Positions 1 to 11,000 of a stretch of DNA of 64,000 nt are shown one piece after another. The position numbers and the translations under genes were made by a program. Numbering within the stretch: the first letter of the stretch is position 1; each line of letters opens with the position of its first letter. The notes under the pieces are model-generated. The model was not told the DNA's origin and did no database searches. It was given only the letters and a program-made list of their open reading frames with translations. This DNA is from Paraphaeosphaeria minitans (lineage: Eukaryota; Ascomycota; Dothideomycetes; Pleosporales; Didymosphaeriaceae): positions 1,012,001-1,076,000 of the forward strand of contig WJXW01000012.1 of NCBI GenBank assembly GCA_015832175.1. The letters are read 5' to 3'.

Positions 1-298
1 CCCAATGACCAGTCTCCATTATCTAAGGTGCGTTTAGTTTCACAGTGCAGGCAATGCCGCGTTTATATCACAGTAGTAATAAGAAACCATTCCTCGCAGA
101 ATGGCCACCGATTGAACCTTTACTGTAGAGCTTTTTGTTGCGGACTTCCCGTGCAAGTCATTATCCACAGACAAACGTGCCATTGCCTCAACACTGTACC
201 TCTGTCAGTCCCGCCCTACCGCCCTACCGCCCTGACGGTCGGCACTGTCAAGAGAACCTTGCCCACACTGACAGCCAGGCGACCAAACCTAATGCGCT
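1..298. other. 3' flank of the hemerythrin gene, no gene seen
   Basis: Sequence of normal composition beyond the stop codon of the minus-strand hemerythrin gene. Short open frames here have no recognisable domain, and they overlap the real gene in other frames. It probably holds the hemerythrin 3' UTR and intergenic DNA. A small pyrimidine-rich repetition (ccgccctac twice, about 210-232) is the only visible pattern. Confidence 0.5.
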
Positions 299-1068
299 CT
301 ATTTCTGGGGAAACTTGCGGAAGACGTCCGCGAGCTTATCAATAGGAGCTGCTAGCAATCCCATGACAGATTCGAAAGCGGGATTCTGATTGTACATAAG
401 CTTGGGCTCGATGATACAGATCATACTACAAACCTCTCCAGCAGACGGGTGGCTTCGTGTTGGAATAAAAGCCTTAGTGCGCTGGAAATTGGTGGCAAGC
501 TTTGCAGAAGCACCATCTTCGTCGTTCAGCGCCTTTTCAAACTTAGGAAGATCGTCCCTCTCCTCTTCAGCAATGTGTTGTTCCAGCAAAGTGTACAGAG
601 ACTTGAGTTTCGGGATGTAATCAGGATGGGAGACCTTCATGCTCTGAAATTCCTTGAGATATTCTTTGAGCTAAGGCTATCAGTGAGGTCAGCTCTTATG
701 CTACCGGGACGGACCAATACCTTGTGGTGCTCCTTGCGATCACTCTCAGCCATCCTTTTGCCCTCCTGGCCAAGGTACTTCTCAAACGCCGGATATATGA
801 TTAGTTCTTCGGCGACCGAATGGCGGGCCAATTCCCAAACAAATTGGTTCCCGTATCGAGCTTGGTGATCGTGATCGATGGAGTTCAAAATCTCATTGTA
901 GTAGTTCTTCAGCTCGTCGTGATCGTGGATGATAACATCACTGACGGTCGACATTGCTGCAATGCGAGCCCGTAAAGATGCTCGTCGAATGTGGACGGGA
1001 ATGCAAGCTACCTGAGGTCGAACAGAAGCGCGTGCGACTGGTGCTAGGAAGTTGCGAGCGGCGAACAT
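299..1068 (-). CDS. Hemerythrin (HHE) domain protein, probably mitochondrial
   Basis: Two exons, 1068-721 and 670-299, join in phase 0 to give 239 residues. HHE proteins carry a carboxylate-bridged di-iron site in a four-helix bundle and bind or sense O2, NO or peroxide; this member's exact role is unknown. Ligand motifs are visible in family order: H48/H50 in the first helix, H83-x3-E87, H114/H115, then H148-x3-E152 in the second half. Splicing is needed, because without it the frame leaves the domain right after H114/H115 and the second half is lost. Residues 1-38 are rich in Arg, Ala and hydrophobics with no acidic residue, typical of a mitochondrial presequence. A second Met at 39 could start a cytosolic form. 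The gene diverges from the catalase gene, suggesting a shared oxidative or nitrosative stress role (inference). It is intact, with no sign of RIP. Confidence 0.88.
671..720 (-). other. Intron of the hemerythrin gene (50 nt, GT-AG)
   Basis: On the minus strand the donor is AAG|GTATTG at 720 and the acceptor is CCTTAG| at 671. A CTGAC/CTCAC branch-like motif lies upstream of the acceptor. Removal joins the codon after H115 to the conserved L-K-E-Y-L-K-E-F-Q stretch in phase 0 and restores the HHE fold. Fifty nucleotides is normal for a filamentous ascomycete intron. Confidence 0.85.
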
Positions 1069-1625
1069 GATGTGGGCAAGATTTCAAGCTGAAGAAACAT
1101 TGATGGTACTTTATTCGAGCCAATTGCATTGCGATCACTCAGCCTGCTTTCACAACTAGTCAACGCAACGCAACGGCTACGTAATGGCAAAGATCGCACC
1201 CCGCATGAGCCCTCCGGTGTCGACTGACAGATGACACAACGTTCCGAGAATAATTGTACTTAGGGGTGTGCTGATAGGGAGGGCAGTTTTCCGCGGACAA
1301 GTCAGGTTGCAGTACGTCTGCGATCAGCTACGGTAGGTACGTTTTCATTGGCTGACGCAACTTTACCATCATATATCTCACGCGATTTCCCGCTTTCACA
1401 CAGCCAACGCCGAGCCTCGGCGCTCTGACTTGACGCGAACGGCAGATGTTTTGACGACTCTTTGACATCATGCGCGTCCAGCACACCTGCGCATTCCATC
1501 AGACAGACGTCAGAAAACAGTCACCTTGACACCTACGCGTCGAACTGACAGCCCCACCTACGCTACAATGGCGTATGCTACTTCTGGCAGAAACCCCTCT
1601 TGCTTGAGCATATCCTCCCCGTGCA
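1069..1625. promoter_or_regulatory. Divergent (bidirectional) promoter, hemerythrin/catalase
   Basis: 557 bp separate the two start codons, with no plausible gene between. A CCAAT box lies at 1120-1124 (plus strand) and an inverted one, ATTGG, at 1347-1351. A TATA-like stretch (catatatctc) lies near 1368-1378. The short spacing and head-to-head arrangement suggest the two genes share regulatory sites. No specific stress-factor site is claimed. Confidence 0.55.
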
Positions 1626-3499
1626 ATGGAGATTACATCCAACCTAACATCCAAATTACCCACCATGACTACCACCAGCGCGAACTCCAATCAAACGGAT
1701 CCTCTTCGACACCCTCTTGAGGCGACGGCGATGGCCATTCAAGGAGCCGCCTCAGGAGAGGGCCGCGCTCCCCGCACCTCCCACATGCAGAGTGCGAATG
1801 AAGGACCGGCAGACATCATTGCAAAGGTTTCGGGTACTGTCCAGGGCGGCAAGCGGGAGGACGATGGTGCTTACTTCACCAACAACGAGGGTATTCCGTG
1901 GCCAGACGCAGAGCATTCTAAGACCATCGGGGGGATTCCAGTTGCCTCCGATGTGTTCCTCTTTCAGAAGCAACAGACGTTCAACCGTTCGAAGAATCTT
2001 GAGCGCATGGTGCACCCTTGTGGCTCAGGGGCCTTCGGCTACTTCGAAACTACGAGAGATGTGTCTGTCCTCACAAAGGCCAACTTCCTGCAGGAGGTAG
2101 GCGAGAAGACGCCGATTTTCATTCGATTCAGCACCGTCACACCCGGGCGCGAGTATCCTGACGAGGCTCGCAATCCCCGCGGCTTCGCAATCAAATTCTA
2201 CACCATGGAGGGAAACTACGACATCGTCGGCCTGAACTTTCCTGTCTTCTTCTGCCGTGACCCCATCCAAGGCCCAGACGTGATCCGCTCGCAATACCGA
2301 AACCCGAAGAACTTTCTTTTCGACTACGATGCCATCTTCGACTTGCTCGCTAACACTCCGGAGGGCAACCATGCTGGTCTGATGTTCTTCAGTGACCACG
2401 GCACACCTCAAGGATGGCGCTTTAACCACGGCTATGGTTGCCACACCTTCAAGTGGGTTAACAAGGAAGGCAAGTTTGTCTACATCAAATACCACTTCGT
2501 TGCCGAGCACGGCCAGAAACAATTCACCCAGGAACAAGCTACACAGATGTGCGGTGAGGATCCAGACTACTCGAAGCGTGATCTCTATGAGACGATCGAA
2601 AATGGCGAGGAGGTCGTTTGGAAGGCGCATGTACAGGTGATGCAGCCCGAGGATGCAGACCCAGAGAAGCTTGGCTTCGACCCCTTTGACGTTACAAAGG
2701 TCTGGCCGCGGAAGCAGTTCCCTATGCAAGAGTTTGGCCGCTTGGTTCTTAACAAAAACCCTGAGAACTTTCATCGTGATGTGGAACAAGCCGCTTTCTC
2801 ACCCGGAAGTATGGTCCCTGGTATCGAGGACTCGCCGGACCCGCTCCTTCAATTCCGCATGTTCTTCTACCGCGATGCGCAATATCACCGTATTGGCGTG
2901 AATCTCCACCAAATTCCTGTCAATTGCCCATTCATGGCGAAGTCATTCGCATCGCTCAACTTCGATGGGCAAATGCGAGTCGATGCAAACCATGCTGGCA
3001 ATAAGCAATACGCTCCGAATAGCTTCGCACACAAGTTCCGGCCAGACACTGCTGAGGCACCCTACCAAGTTAGCGATAATGTTATGAGTCGGAAGAGTCA
3101 CTACTGGCACGAGGGCAAGAGGAACGAGTATGATCAGGCGAAGGAGCTTTGGTCGAGGGTTATGAGCGAGCAAGAGAGGAAGAATACAATTAAGAACACC
3201 GCCAACATGCTTAAGTTTGTCAAATACCCTGAGATTCAGGCAAGTCAAATTAATGCATATGAAGTCACGTTATCTAACGATTATTGCAGAAGAAGTACCT
3301 CGCCCAAGTATACAACATTGGTACAGATCTCTCAAAGGGTATCTACGATGGTCTCTCTAAGCCTGCCTTTGATTTCACCGAGGTAGAGGAACTGTCCAAG
3401 ACCGCGCATGAGTGGTACAAGGAGAAGAAGTTCCGACCTAGCGCAGGGGAGAGATTGACCGGGTTCCCTCCATCGATGCCTGTCTATAACAATTACTGA
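1626..3499 (+). CDS. Haem catalase, small-subunit type
   Basis: Catalase splits H2O2 to water and O2. Exons 1626-3239 and 3290-3499 join in phase 0 to 607 residues. Key residues are present at the family's spacing: distal His130 (R-M-V-H-P), Asn204 (L-N-F-P-V-F-F), and the proximal haem ligand Tyr415 with Arg411 (R-M-F-F-Y). The 74- and 211-residue gaps from His130 match bovine H75/N148/Y358. The length fits a core catalase with a roughly 60-residue N-terminal extension and no flavodoxin-like C-terminal domain, so it is a small-subunit type. The C-terminus (N-N-Y) is not a PTS1 peroxisomal signal and no secretion signal is visible, so a cytosolic enzyme is likely. An alternative start at 1665 has a stronger context (cccaccATGac) and would give 594 residues. 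It is intact, 1.1 kb from the RIP-mutated block, without damage. Confidence 0.95.
3240..3289 (+). other. Catalase intron, non-canonical GC-AG (50 nt)
   Basis: The donor is CAG|GCAAGT at 3240 and the acceptor is TTGCAG| ending at 3289. A perfect CTAAC branch-like motif lies about 15 nt upstream of the acceptor. With these ends, Gln538 (CAG) is followed in phase 0 by K-K-Y-L, giving the expected conserved catalase C-terminal helix. The only nearby GT (position 3244, GTCAAAT) is a poor donor, and joining it to the available AG sites breaks the frame. Confidence 0.85.
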
Positions 3500-4580
3500 G
3501 TAAGTACATTGGTAGTTGTAGATACTCGCGCGATTTCATCAATTTCATGATGACGCTCGTTGCCCGTCCAATCAGCGTTTGAGAGGCCGTATTATTCTAT
3601 TGCATGCGTGCGCAAACAACGACAAACTAAGAGCTTCTCGGGCATGCCTTCACTCGTGGCTCGCCGGTTAGCAATTCTTTGAAGTGATCCTTTGGGAGCA
3701 CAGCCTTTCAATGCGCTGGAGGGTGGTATTAGAGGCCCTAGGCGTGATTATGGGTGCCGTTTCTAGGCCCTACCCTGACGTTATTCTTGGATTCAGCAGC
3801 GTTCCCGTTTTCAGTCCCAATCTGTGTCCATTGTCTAGTCTCCTTTTCGCTTGAGTGTCTGCATTGACGTTGCAGACGGGATGTCATTGTGGCTCCGTTG
3901 CGGGGAGACGTCATCAAGCCATTGGGGGGTGACGGAAGGCAAGTAATAGGGAGGCGACATGGGTCACGGTCGGAGCAGGCGTGTAGTAGGATGTGGTCGT
4001 CGAAGGATCCAGACTGACGTATAATGGACTAAGAAGAAGAGCTCCTTTTCTATTTGGTTAAGGAAAGATGCGGGGCAGGACGGGCAATCGGCGAAGGGGC
4101 CCTCACGGTGAAAGCGATATGTTGCTACGTTGTCAACGCATCGTAATAAATAGCAACAGGCGCGTTACTACAAGTTTCAAACAAATCGAATGACGGGAAT
4201 CGTACCGTATCAAAGAAAAACGGGGCTGGTGGCGTAGGTAAATATAGAAATGGCCTCAGCCTTGCCGCGCCAAGAGCCTCATGGCACCCTCCCGGCTCTG
4301 TCCGTGAAGCGAATCCGGCGAAGTCAGACCATAGTAGGCGGCTAAGCAGACACTGTACGCCTGCTATGTCTAAGCTGCTTGCGAATAATTTTATTTAAGT
4401 GCTGCTGCTATTTAGTGGCTAATCGTACTGTAGCAAGCAGCATGTTAAAGATCACGTGCCAGATCGACTCAGCAATGATTCTCGATGAGAGTAACAACCC
4501 CGGAAGTGTGTGGAGTCCCATGTTCTCTTACAGGATTGACAATTTCAACTTCTGAGTTTTGAATCTTAGTGCCTGTTCGG
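3500..4580. other. Intergenic region of normal base composition
   Basis: Downstream of the catalase stop codon. It should contain the catalase 3' UTR and terminator, but no open frame with recognisable content was found on either strand. Base composition stays gene-like to about 4570 and then drops abruptly. I see no repeat or RNA gene. Confidence 0.5.
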
Positions 4581-4965
4581 TCGCCGTGATCTCGCTCCTT
4601 AATTTTATCTCACTTCCTATATATAAGTAAGCGTATAATAAGATTAGGGTTATGTATTCTTTAAGTATAATCTTAACATTGTATAAATAGGTGTAATCTG
4701 CTAATAATACCCTAACTAAGATATCCCTTACTAGTGCTATAAAAATCCACCTTTATACCTATGTAAACCTAAAATTAATATATAATAATAATTTACGTAA
4801 ACTTAATTAGTTGGCTTATGAAGAATAATTCACTTAAATAACATTTATTATATTTAGTTAGGGTTAGGGTAGTTTATATTAAAATGTTAATAAGGTTTAG
4901 TATAATAGTAGAAATAGATTATAATATAAAACCTATATTGAATTAAATAGAAGTTATAATAGGCT
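4581..4965. other. AT-rich border of the RIP-mutated repeat block
   Basis: Composition switches within a few tens of bases from gene-like to very TA-rich DNA with stops in all frames. The stretch matches none of the elements to its right that I could recognise. It may be the end of an older, unidentifiable repeat. It contains TTAGGGTTAGGG at 4858-4869, two telomere-like units only. Confidence 0.5.
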
Positions 4966-5151
4966 TATAAGGAATAGGTAACCTTTAAAGGTTCCTAGAG
5001 TTACCTTTTCTATATTCTAGAAGTTTCTATAATAACGTTATAATGACTTTATAGCCCTATAGATACTGGGTAAAGTTATAGGTGACGTTATAAGGTGACG
5101 TTATAGGTAACGTTATAGGTAACGTTATAGATAGTAGAGAATTACTAAGTA
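4966..5151 (+). repeat. 5' part of a Copia-B LTR (plus orientation)
   Basis: It begins TATAAGGAATAGG (TG changed to TA) and runs to AAGTAGAATA, matching the first half of the complete Copia-B LTR at 42659-43083. It is cut at 5151/5152 by the 3' LTR end of the minus-strand Copia-B copy. It contains the tandem 12-bp GGTRACGTYATA units. It is probably the other half of the LTR of the Copia-B copy that resumes near 42851. Confidence 0.75.
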
Positions 5152-5332
5152 GAATATGTAAAGAGGAGGTATAGGCTAGAGGATAAAGGGTAACCTTCTA
5201 GACCTTCTAGTACCTTCTCTCCCCTAGTACTAGTTACCTAGAATAGTAGAGACTAGAGTAATAGAGGGTAGATCGAACGTAGTTAAATAGAGCAATAAAA
5301 CTTTAGGTATAGGCTTAGAATTGCTATCTAGG
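5152..5332 (-). repeat. Copia-B 3' LTR, piece 3 (end of LTR)
   Basis: Reverse complement of the last 180 bp of the Copia-B LTR, from TGTAAAGAGGAGG at 5152 to GCTATCTAGG at 5332. The last five bases, CTAGG, are the target duplication of Gypsy-A. The sequence continues at 22460 with ATAGAGAG, exactly as in the uninterrupted LTR at 42590-42606. Confidence 0.85.
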
Positions 5333-5743
5333 TGTTAAGATCCGAAGGCTAGGCCTCCTAGGATCTTCATATGTATCTACATTCGTTGTTCAAGTGGCAC
5401 AGCACAAAAAGTCACGTAACCTAATTAGTGTAATTAGAGCGCTAAGACAACTAATTAGACTAAGCACTTAATATACTAAGTAACTAATTAGTGCTTAATT
5501 AGTTTAATTAGAGCGATTAGTCCACTAATTACTTAAAGTATATAGGAACGTAAAGATAGGCTCTCTATACTTATATTTAATCTATTTATTAATCTATTGT
5601 TTAGATTCTAGTAGACTAAATTGTTAACTTATTACACTTCGCAAGATACTATTATATTAACAAGACTTTCTACCTTCTATAAGTACTCCTACCTAAGAAC
5701 TAACCTTAACCCTTTAGGACTAGCTACCCTCTTAAATTTAATA
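5333..5743 (+). repeat. Gypsy-A copy 1, 5' LTR
   Basis: 411 bp, starting TGTTAAGATCC and ending TTTAATA. It aligns without gaps to the 3' LTR at 22044-22454; the differences I checked are all C/T or G/A. The primer-binding site should follow at 5744, but it is too altered to assign to a tRNA. Confidence 0.92.
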
Positions 5744-6177
5744 TCTTAAACACCCTTAATATAAGTACTTTACAAACTCCTACCTCTTCTATAGCTTTAG
5801 GTGCCGCTAAGATTACTCCTATAAAAGATAGTAGTAAGGCGCACAAACCTAATCTCTACTTTAGTAAATAATCTTAAACTAACGTCTAGATTCTCTAGTT
5901 AGACCTCTACTTCTTTAACTTAGATAAACCCTTTAAAGACAAAAAGAAAGTTATCTTTGTAGTAACATACATGCGAGGAGATATAGGATTATAGATCTAT
6001 CTCTACTTTAAAAAGTACCTAGGAATAGACTATAATAATAATAACAATAATTACGTAAACAAGCACGCTAATGCAGTTAACATTATTAAGAATTATAATA
6101 ACTTTAAGAAATACCTTAAATAACTCTTTAGGATTGCTAACAAGGACTCTATTACAAAGGCAAAGATTTAGACTATA

Positions 6178-6372
6178 TATTATAGTAAAAAGGGCTTAAA
6201 CTATCACAGGATATTTAGGAGCAGAGTTGTAAAGAATACAAAGAGCTAATTATAGGAAAGAATGCTAAAAGGGCAAACTATATACAAAAGAAATGAGCCT
6301 CTTAGCAAGAATCCTGTGATCTAAATTAGTAGATCTAGAAAGAATTACAGAAGTAAGTGTTTTACTTTAACA
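6178..6372 (-). repeat. Copia-A copy 1, 3' LTR
   Basis: 195 bp. On the minus strand it starts TGTTAAAG and ends ACTATAATA. It aligns without gaps to 13227-13421 and to both LTRs of the second Copia-A copy. Confidence 0.92.
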
Positions 6373-8050
6373 CACCCCCTAGGTAATCGCTTAAAGCGGA
6401 TTACCTATTTTAAGAAGTAATCTATAATTGTCTAAATCTTTCCTAATCTTAAGAATAGTAATTCTATCACCCCCTATTTATTATAATAGCAAAATAATTA
6501 CTATTTATTTTTTAAATTACAAATCCTATTATAAATCGTGTCTAGAATCTCCTCTTCTAGTAGGTTAGGAGTTTATAAGTATAGCACAAAGGCCTAGAGC
6601 GTAAACGCTTCTATTCTACTACTCTTTTTGCTTACTTCCTATTAACTATAAGGTAATTTCCCCGCTCTTACTAGCTAGTAAGTATAATAGGTAGGCGCGT
6701 TTTAATTAGGAAGGAGTAGTAGTAAGAGAAATAAGTAGTAAAGAAGAAGCGTATTTAGCGCTTAATAATTAGATAGGCGGTAGAGTATATAAGCCCTTTA
6801 CTAGCGCTTAATTTTCTCTCTTTAATCTTTTACTTTTAACGCTTTAACCTTTTATCTAATTTAAGCCTACTAGTTTAAGCCTTTAAATTCTACTACTTTA
6901 TAGTAGGTTATTTTCTTCTAATTATTACCTTACGCTCTTTCTATTATTTAGAGCTTTACTAACTCTTTTAAATATCTAATAACCTAGCTAAAGCACGCAT
7001 AGTAAAGGCTGTAAAAGCTACTAAATAAAGCTCCTAATCCTCCTAATAAGATCCTTCTACTCTACTAGCTCCTCTTACCCTAGCTCTAGGCCCCTAGTAA
7101 TTACTTAGTGCTCTTAGATAAGTAAGCTACTTAAGCTGCTTAAAGGGAACTCTAGTAAGAAAAAGTAATAGACGCTACTATAATAACGCTTTAAGCTTAG
7201 GTAGGCGCTACTATACCTACTTTACTTACTCTTACACTACTATATATAAGGTTATCTTATTACTTTAGCTAATTCTACTAATTATTTCTATAGCTAGCTG
7301 TATATTTAGACTCTAGCTATAGATTTTATCTACTATTAACTATTAGAAAGTGCTAATATAAGCTTTTATTTTAAAATTCTTTCTAGGTTTAGCTAATACT
7401 TTTTATAAGAGAGGCTAATTACTAAGCTGTATAAAAAGATTAAAGTAGCCTTATAAGCTCCTTTTTCTACTAGCAGTTAGGAGGAGTAAGCTTAGTATAT
7501 AGCTACTATCCTACTCCCTCCCTCTTAGCTAATCCTTAGTAGAGGATAGGGTAATTACCCTCTTACCCCACCTATTAAGGAGCAGCGCGGTCGCAGCTAA
7601 TACCCTAATTAAAATAGCTAAATAAGCAGCCTATTAGCTCTAAAGTAAAGTAGAGGCTAGGTAAGTGCTTCTTCTTCTACTAATTAAAAAAGGGGAAGCT
7701 AGGGTAAGCTATTACCTACTACTAATTAAAGGAGAGGTAGAGGAGGTAGATAGGGTAAGGAATCACCTACTACAGAGAGGAGGAGAGGAGGAGGATAGGA
7801 AAAATCTCCTACTACTAATTATAAGGGAGATTCTCACACCCCTACAATTAAGTAGAGGAGGAAGAGGGTCTATATACTTATAAATAAGCTCTTTAATCTC
7901 CTTTTCCTCTAATTCCTATTCTCCCTCTAATCTTTTCTTTCTTTTTTTTTTCTTTTCTTGTTTCCTAGCTCTAAATTAATAATTCTAAGTAGTTAATAGA
8001 TTATTTCTCTACTTACCTACTCTTATTTTGTAATTATTATACTTATATCT
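6373..8050 (-). other. Copia-A 3' region between pol and 3' LTR
   Basis: About 1.7 kb lies between the RNase H end and the 3' LTR, much longer than usual for Ty1/copia. It holds GA/CT-rich imperfect repeats around 7660-7880 and a pyrimidine tract near 7900-7970 (purine-rich in the element's sense). A 72-residue open frame at 7665-7883 lies within the repeats and looks fortuitous. No protein was recognised on either strand. The homologous region is 28060-29679. Confidence 0.6.
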
Positions 8051-11000
8051 TACAGATTTAATAGCCTTTTAAATCTATTAAACTACTAATAAGTAAGAGC
8101 CTTTATAAGGCTATCTGCTAGCATTTCGCTAGTTAGAAAATATTCTACTTAAAACAATTCTTTTGTATACTCTTACTATAACTATATATTCTAAATATCT
8201 ATATAGCGTAGTTAAGTAGTAATTCTTTTGTTCTTTCTAATTACTAAATAAATAGTTTAAAGATTGTTATAATAGACCTTCTATAAAGGTCCTAGATCTA
8301 GAGTAAGCTTAGTAAAGAATCTCTTAATCGCTATAGCTTCTTTACTTATATATTTAAGCGCTAGAAGCTCTGCTTCTGTAGTTAAAGTGGTAATTATGTT
8401 CTATTAAGCTACTTTCTATAGGATAGCTCCTCTAAACAATAGGATAATATATCTATAGGAAGATCGCCGTAATATTAGATTATTAGCGAAAGAGGCATCT
8501 CTACATATTAGTAGATTAGGTCTATTATAGCCACTAAAGACTATAGCCTACTATCTAGTTTAATAGAGGTAAAGGATCACATAATTAATAGCAGCAAAGT
8601 GTTCTTTACTTAGATTTATTAGAAAGTGTAATAGCTTTAACACTGTAAAGGCTATATTTAGGCGTAGCATAATTACTATATAGAGAGCTAATCCTACCTC
8701 TTCTTAAAAGAGCTTTATTTGTTAAGGAGTAGCTTCTCCTATACTTAGAACAAGATCTTCTACTAATAGAGGTATAGGAGGGAAGCTCCTAGAGTTTAAA
8801 AGGTTAAACTTTTTTGTAATCTTATTAATGTAGGTATTATAGACTAGAGAAATTAATCTTACTTCTCTGTCCCTAATTACTTAAACACCTAGGAACTACT
8901 CTACTAGTCCTTTTAATTTAATCTCATATTTGTTCATAATCTTTTTCTAAAAATCTAGGGCTTCTTTCTCTTTACTCTTATAATAGAGAAGAAGAATATT
9001 ATTAATATAAAATAGAATAATAATACTTTAATTACTATTAAAGAAAAGGCATAGCTCTTCTAGCGAAGCTAAGAGTCTATAAGATTACAGTAATCCTGTA
9101 AATTCCTTATACTAAAGAAGTAGTAAATCTCTTAAGCTATATAAAGCTTAATTTAATCTTACACACTTTCCTAGCTTTTTAAAACTATTAGGTAATTTAC
9201 AAGTTACTAGATTAGTAGCTATAATAAGAGTATTTAGAAACGCTCCTACTATATTAAATTATAAGATTTCTAGATTAAATTCTGCTGCTAGAGCTATAGC
9301 TAATTAAAAAGATCTTACTGCTAGGGTAGTAGTATAGGTAGAGTAGAGAGTATTCTTTTTCTAAAAATCTCCTCTTATAATAATTTAAGCTTTACACTTT
9401 TTAAAGTATCTATTTTAATTAGACTTATAAGTAAAGACCCACTTTAAAGGGAGCGGTCGCTCTAACACCTCTAATTATTTAATATCTATCTAGGTACCTT
9501 TATTTTATAAAGTTAAGATCTCCTTATAAGCAGTAAGGAGGAATAGCTTCCTATATAGATAATTATAAAGGTGTTTTTATAGGATTAGCTCTAGTGTAAG
9601 CTTATCTCTATAAGTCTAAGCTGTATAAGACGCTCTAGGCGCCTTTCTAAGTATAAAAGCGAATACTATTACATTTAGTGTAATATATTCTTCTTACTTA
9701 GACTAGGCCTCTACTACTTCTAGTATAAACGTGTGCTCTAATATTATATTAAGATTATTTTAAAGATAATTAGTAATTAGTGTATAAGCACCTAGCTTCT
9801 ACCTACCCCCTAGCTAATTGTCCTAATTATTTTACTTCCTTAATTTTTGTAATAATAGATAGCAATTTATTAGTTAGTTAATTTCTAGTGCTTTACTACA
9901 ATTTCGCCTACTTATTCTACTTACCTCTAGATAGATCTGCCTTCGCCTTTAGCGCACTAGTAGGTTATCTACTTTGTCTAGAGTAATTAAGTTGTCTACG
10001 CTAGGTTAATTAGCAACCTAATTAGTTTCTACTAATAAATAGGGTATTAAATCCCTAGATTCTAGTAGGCTAGCTCTCCTAGTAGTGTACTAGTGGCTAC
10101 TAGATATCTCTTAATTACTTAATAGATTACTCCTAAGATTACCTAGCTCTAGTGTCTAATTAGGGGTTATAAGTCCTATACTTCTTTTTCTACTTAAGCG
10201 AATTCTTAGCTGCTAGCTAGCTAAGCCTATAGCTTACTTAGTAGTAGGTACCTTAGATTCCTAATTACTTAGCTAGCCTACTTTGCTTTTAATTACCTAA
10301 AGGTTACCTATAGGTCTAGTAGTAGTTTTTATATACTTGTTTATTTTAGGAAGAATATTAAGCGCGTCTTTATACACTTCTTCTAGATTATTTAGCTCTC
10401 CTTCTTAGAGGCTTTCTACTATTTTTAACACTTCTATCTTTAGAATAGATTATTCCTCTAATCCTTTATAGAATAAGAACTTATTAAACCTTACGTTTTA
10501 TGTAGTAATTAGCTAATTAAGCTAGGGAATCTATATTTAGTAGATATTAGAAACTTTATAGCCTACTAGATATCTAATATAGCCTCTAGGATTTACTTTA
10601 AATCCTCTTTTATCTTACCTAGCTGCACGCTCCTAATTTAAAGGGTAAGCTTAGTAGCTATAGGCATAGATAGCACTCTAGTTTAGATAAAGATTAGCTA
10701 TCCTATATTATATTTTTGCTAGTTTAAAATAATAAATTTATTGTCGAAACTAAGTATCTAACGTTTTATTAGGTGATTAATAGCCTAATACTAGGCTAGG
10801 AATTATTCTTTAGAGCTAGCATGCCGCTTATATAATCTTAGGCTAGAGATTTAATAGTAGATTTACACTTATTTGCATTTTAAATACTTTTATTATAAGC
10901 TCCTAGCCTACTCTTTTTATAGCGCTATTAGGCTTATGCGTATAGGGCAGTAGTCTACTAATTATTATCCCTTTCTAATTAGCCTAAAATTTATACTAGG

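Noticed and set aside
28..389. Two plus-strand open frames of 105 and 84 codons
   Set aside because: Overlap the 3' end of the hemerythrin gene or its flank; low-complexity Pro/Thr-rich translation without motifs.
449..868. Plus-strand 139-codon open frame over the hemerythrin gene
   Set aside because: Antisense shadow; the minus-strand frame has the full set of HHE ligands.
2025..2789. 254-codon open frame antisense to catalase
   Set aside because: A shadow of the well-supported catalase gene; no domain and no start context.
4858..4869. TTAGGGTTAGGG resembling telomere repeat
   Set aside because: Only two units, in TA-rich DNA where such words are common; no array and no chromosome end context.
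6880..7440. Gln-rich antisense frame in the Copia-A 3' region
   Set aside because: Only looks protein-like if about one codon in five is a converted stop, far above a normal Gln plus Trp content.
7665..7883. 72-codon open frame
   Set aside because: Falls in GA/CT-rich imperfect repeats of Copia-A; Leu/Glu/Arg-rich low-complexity product, not conserved as a frame in the other copy.
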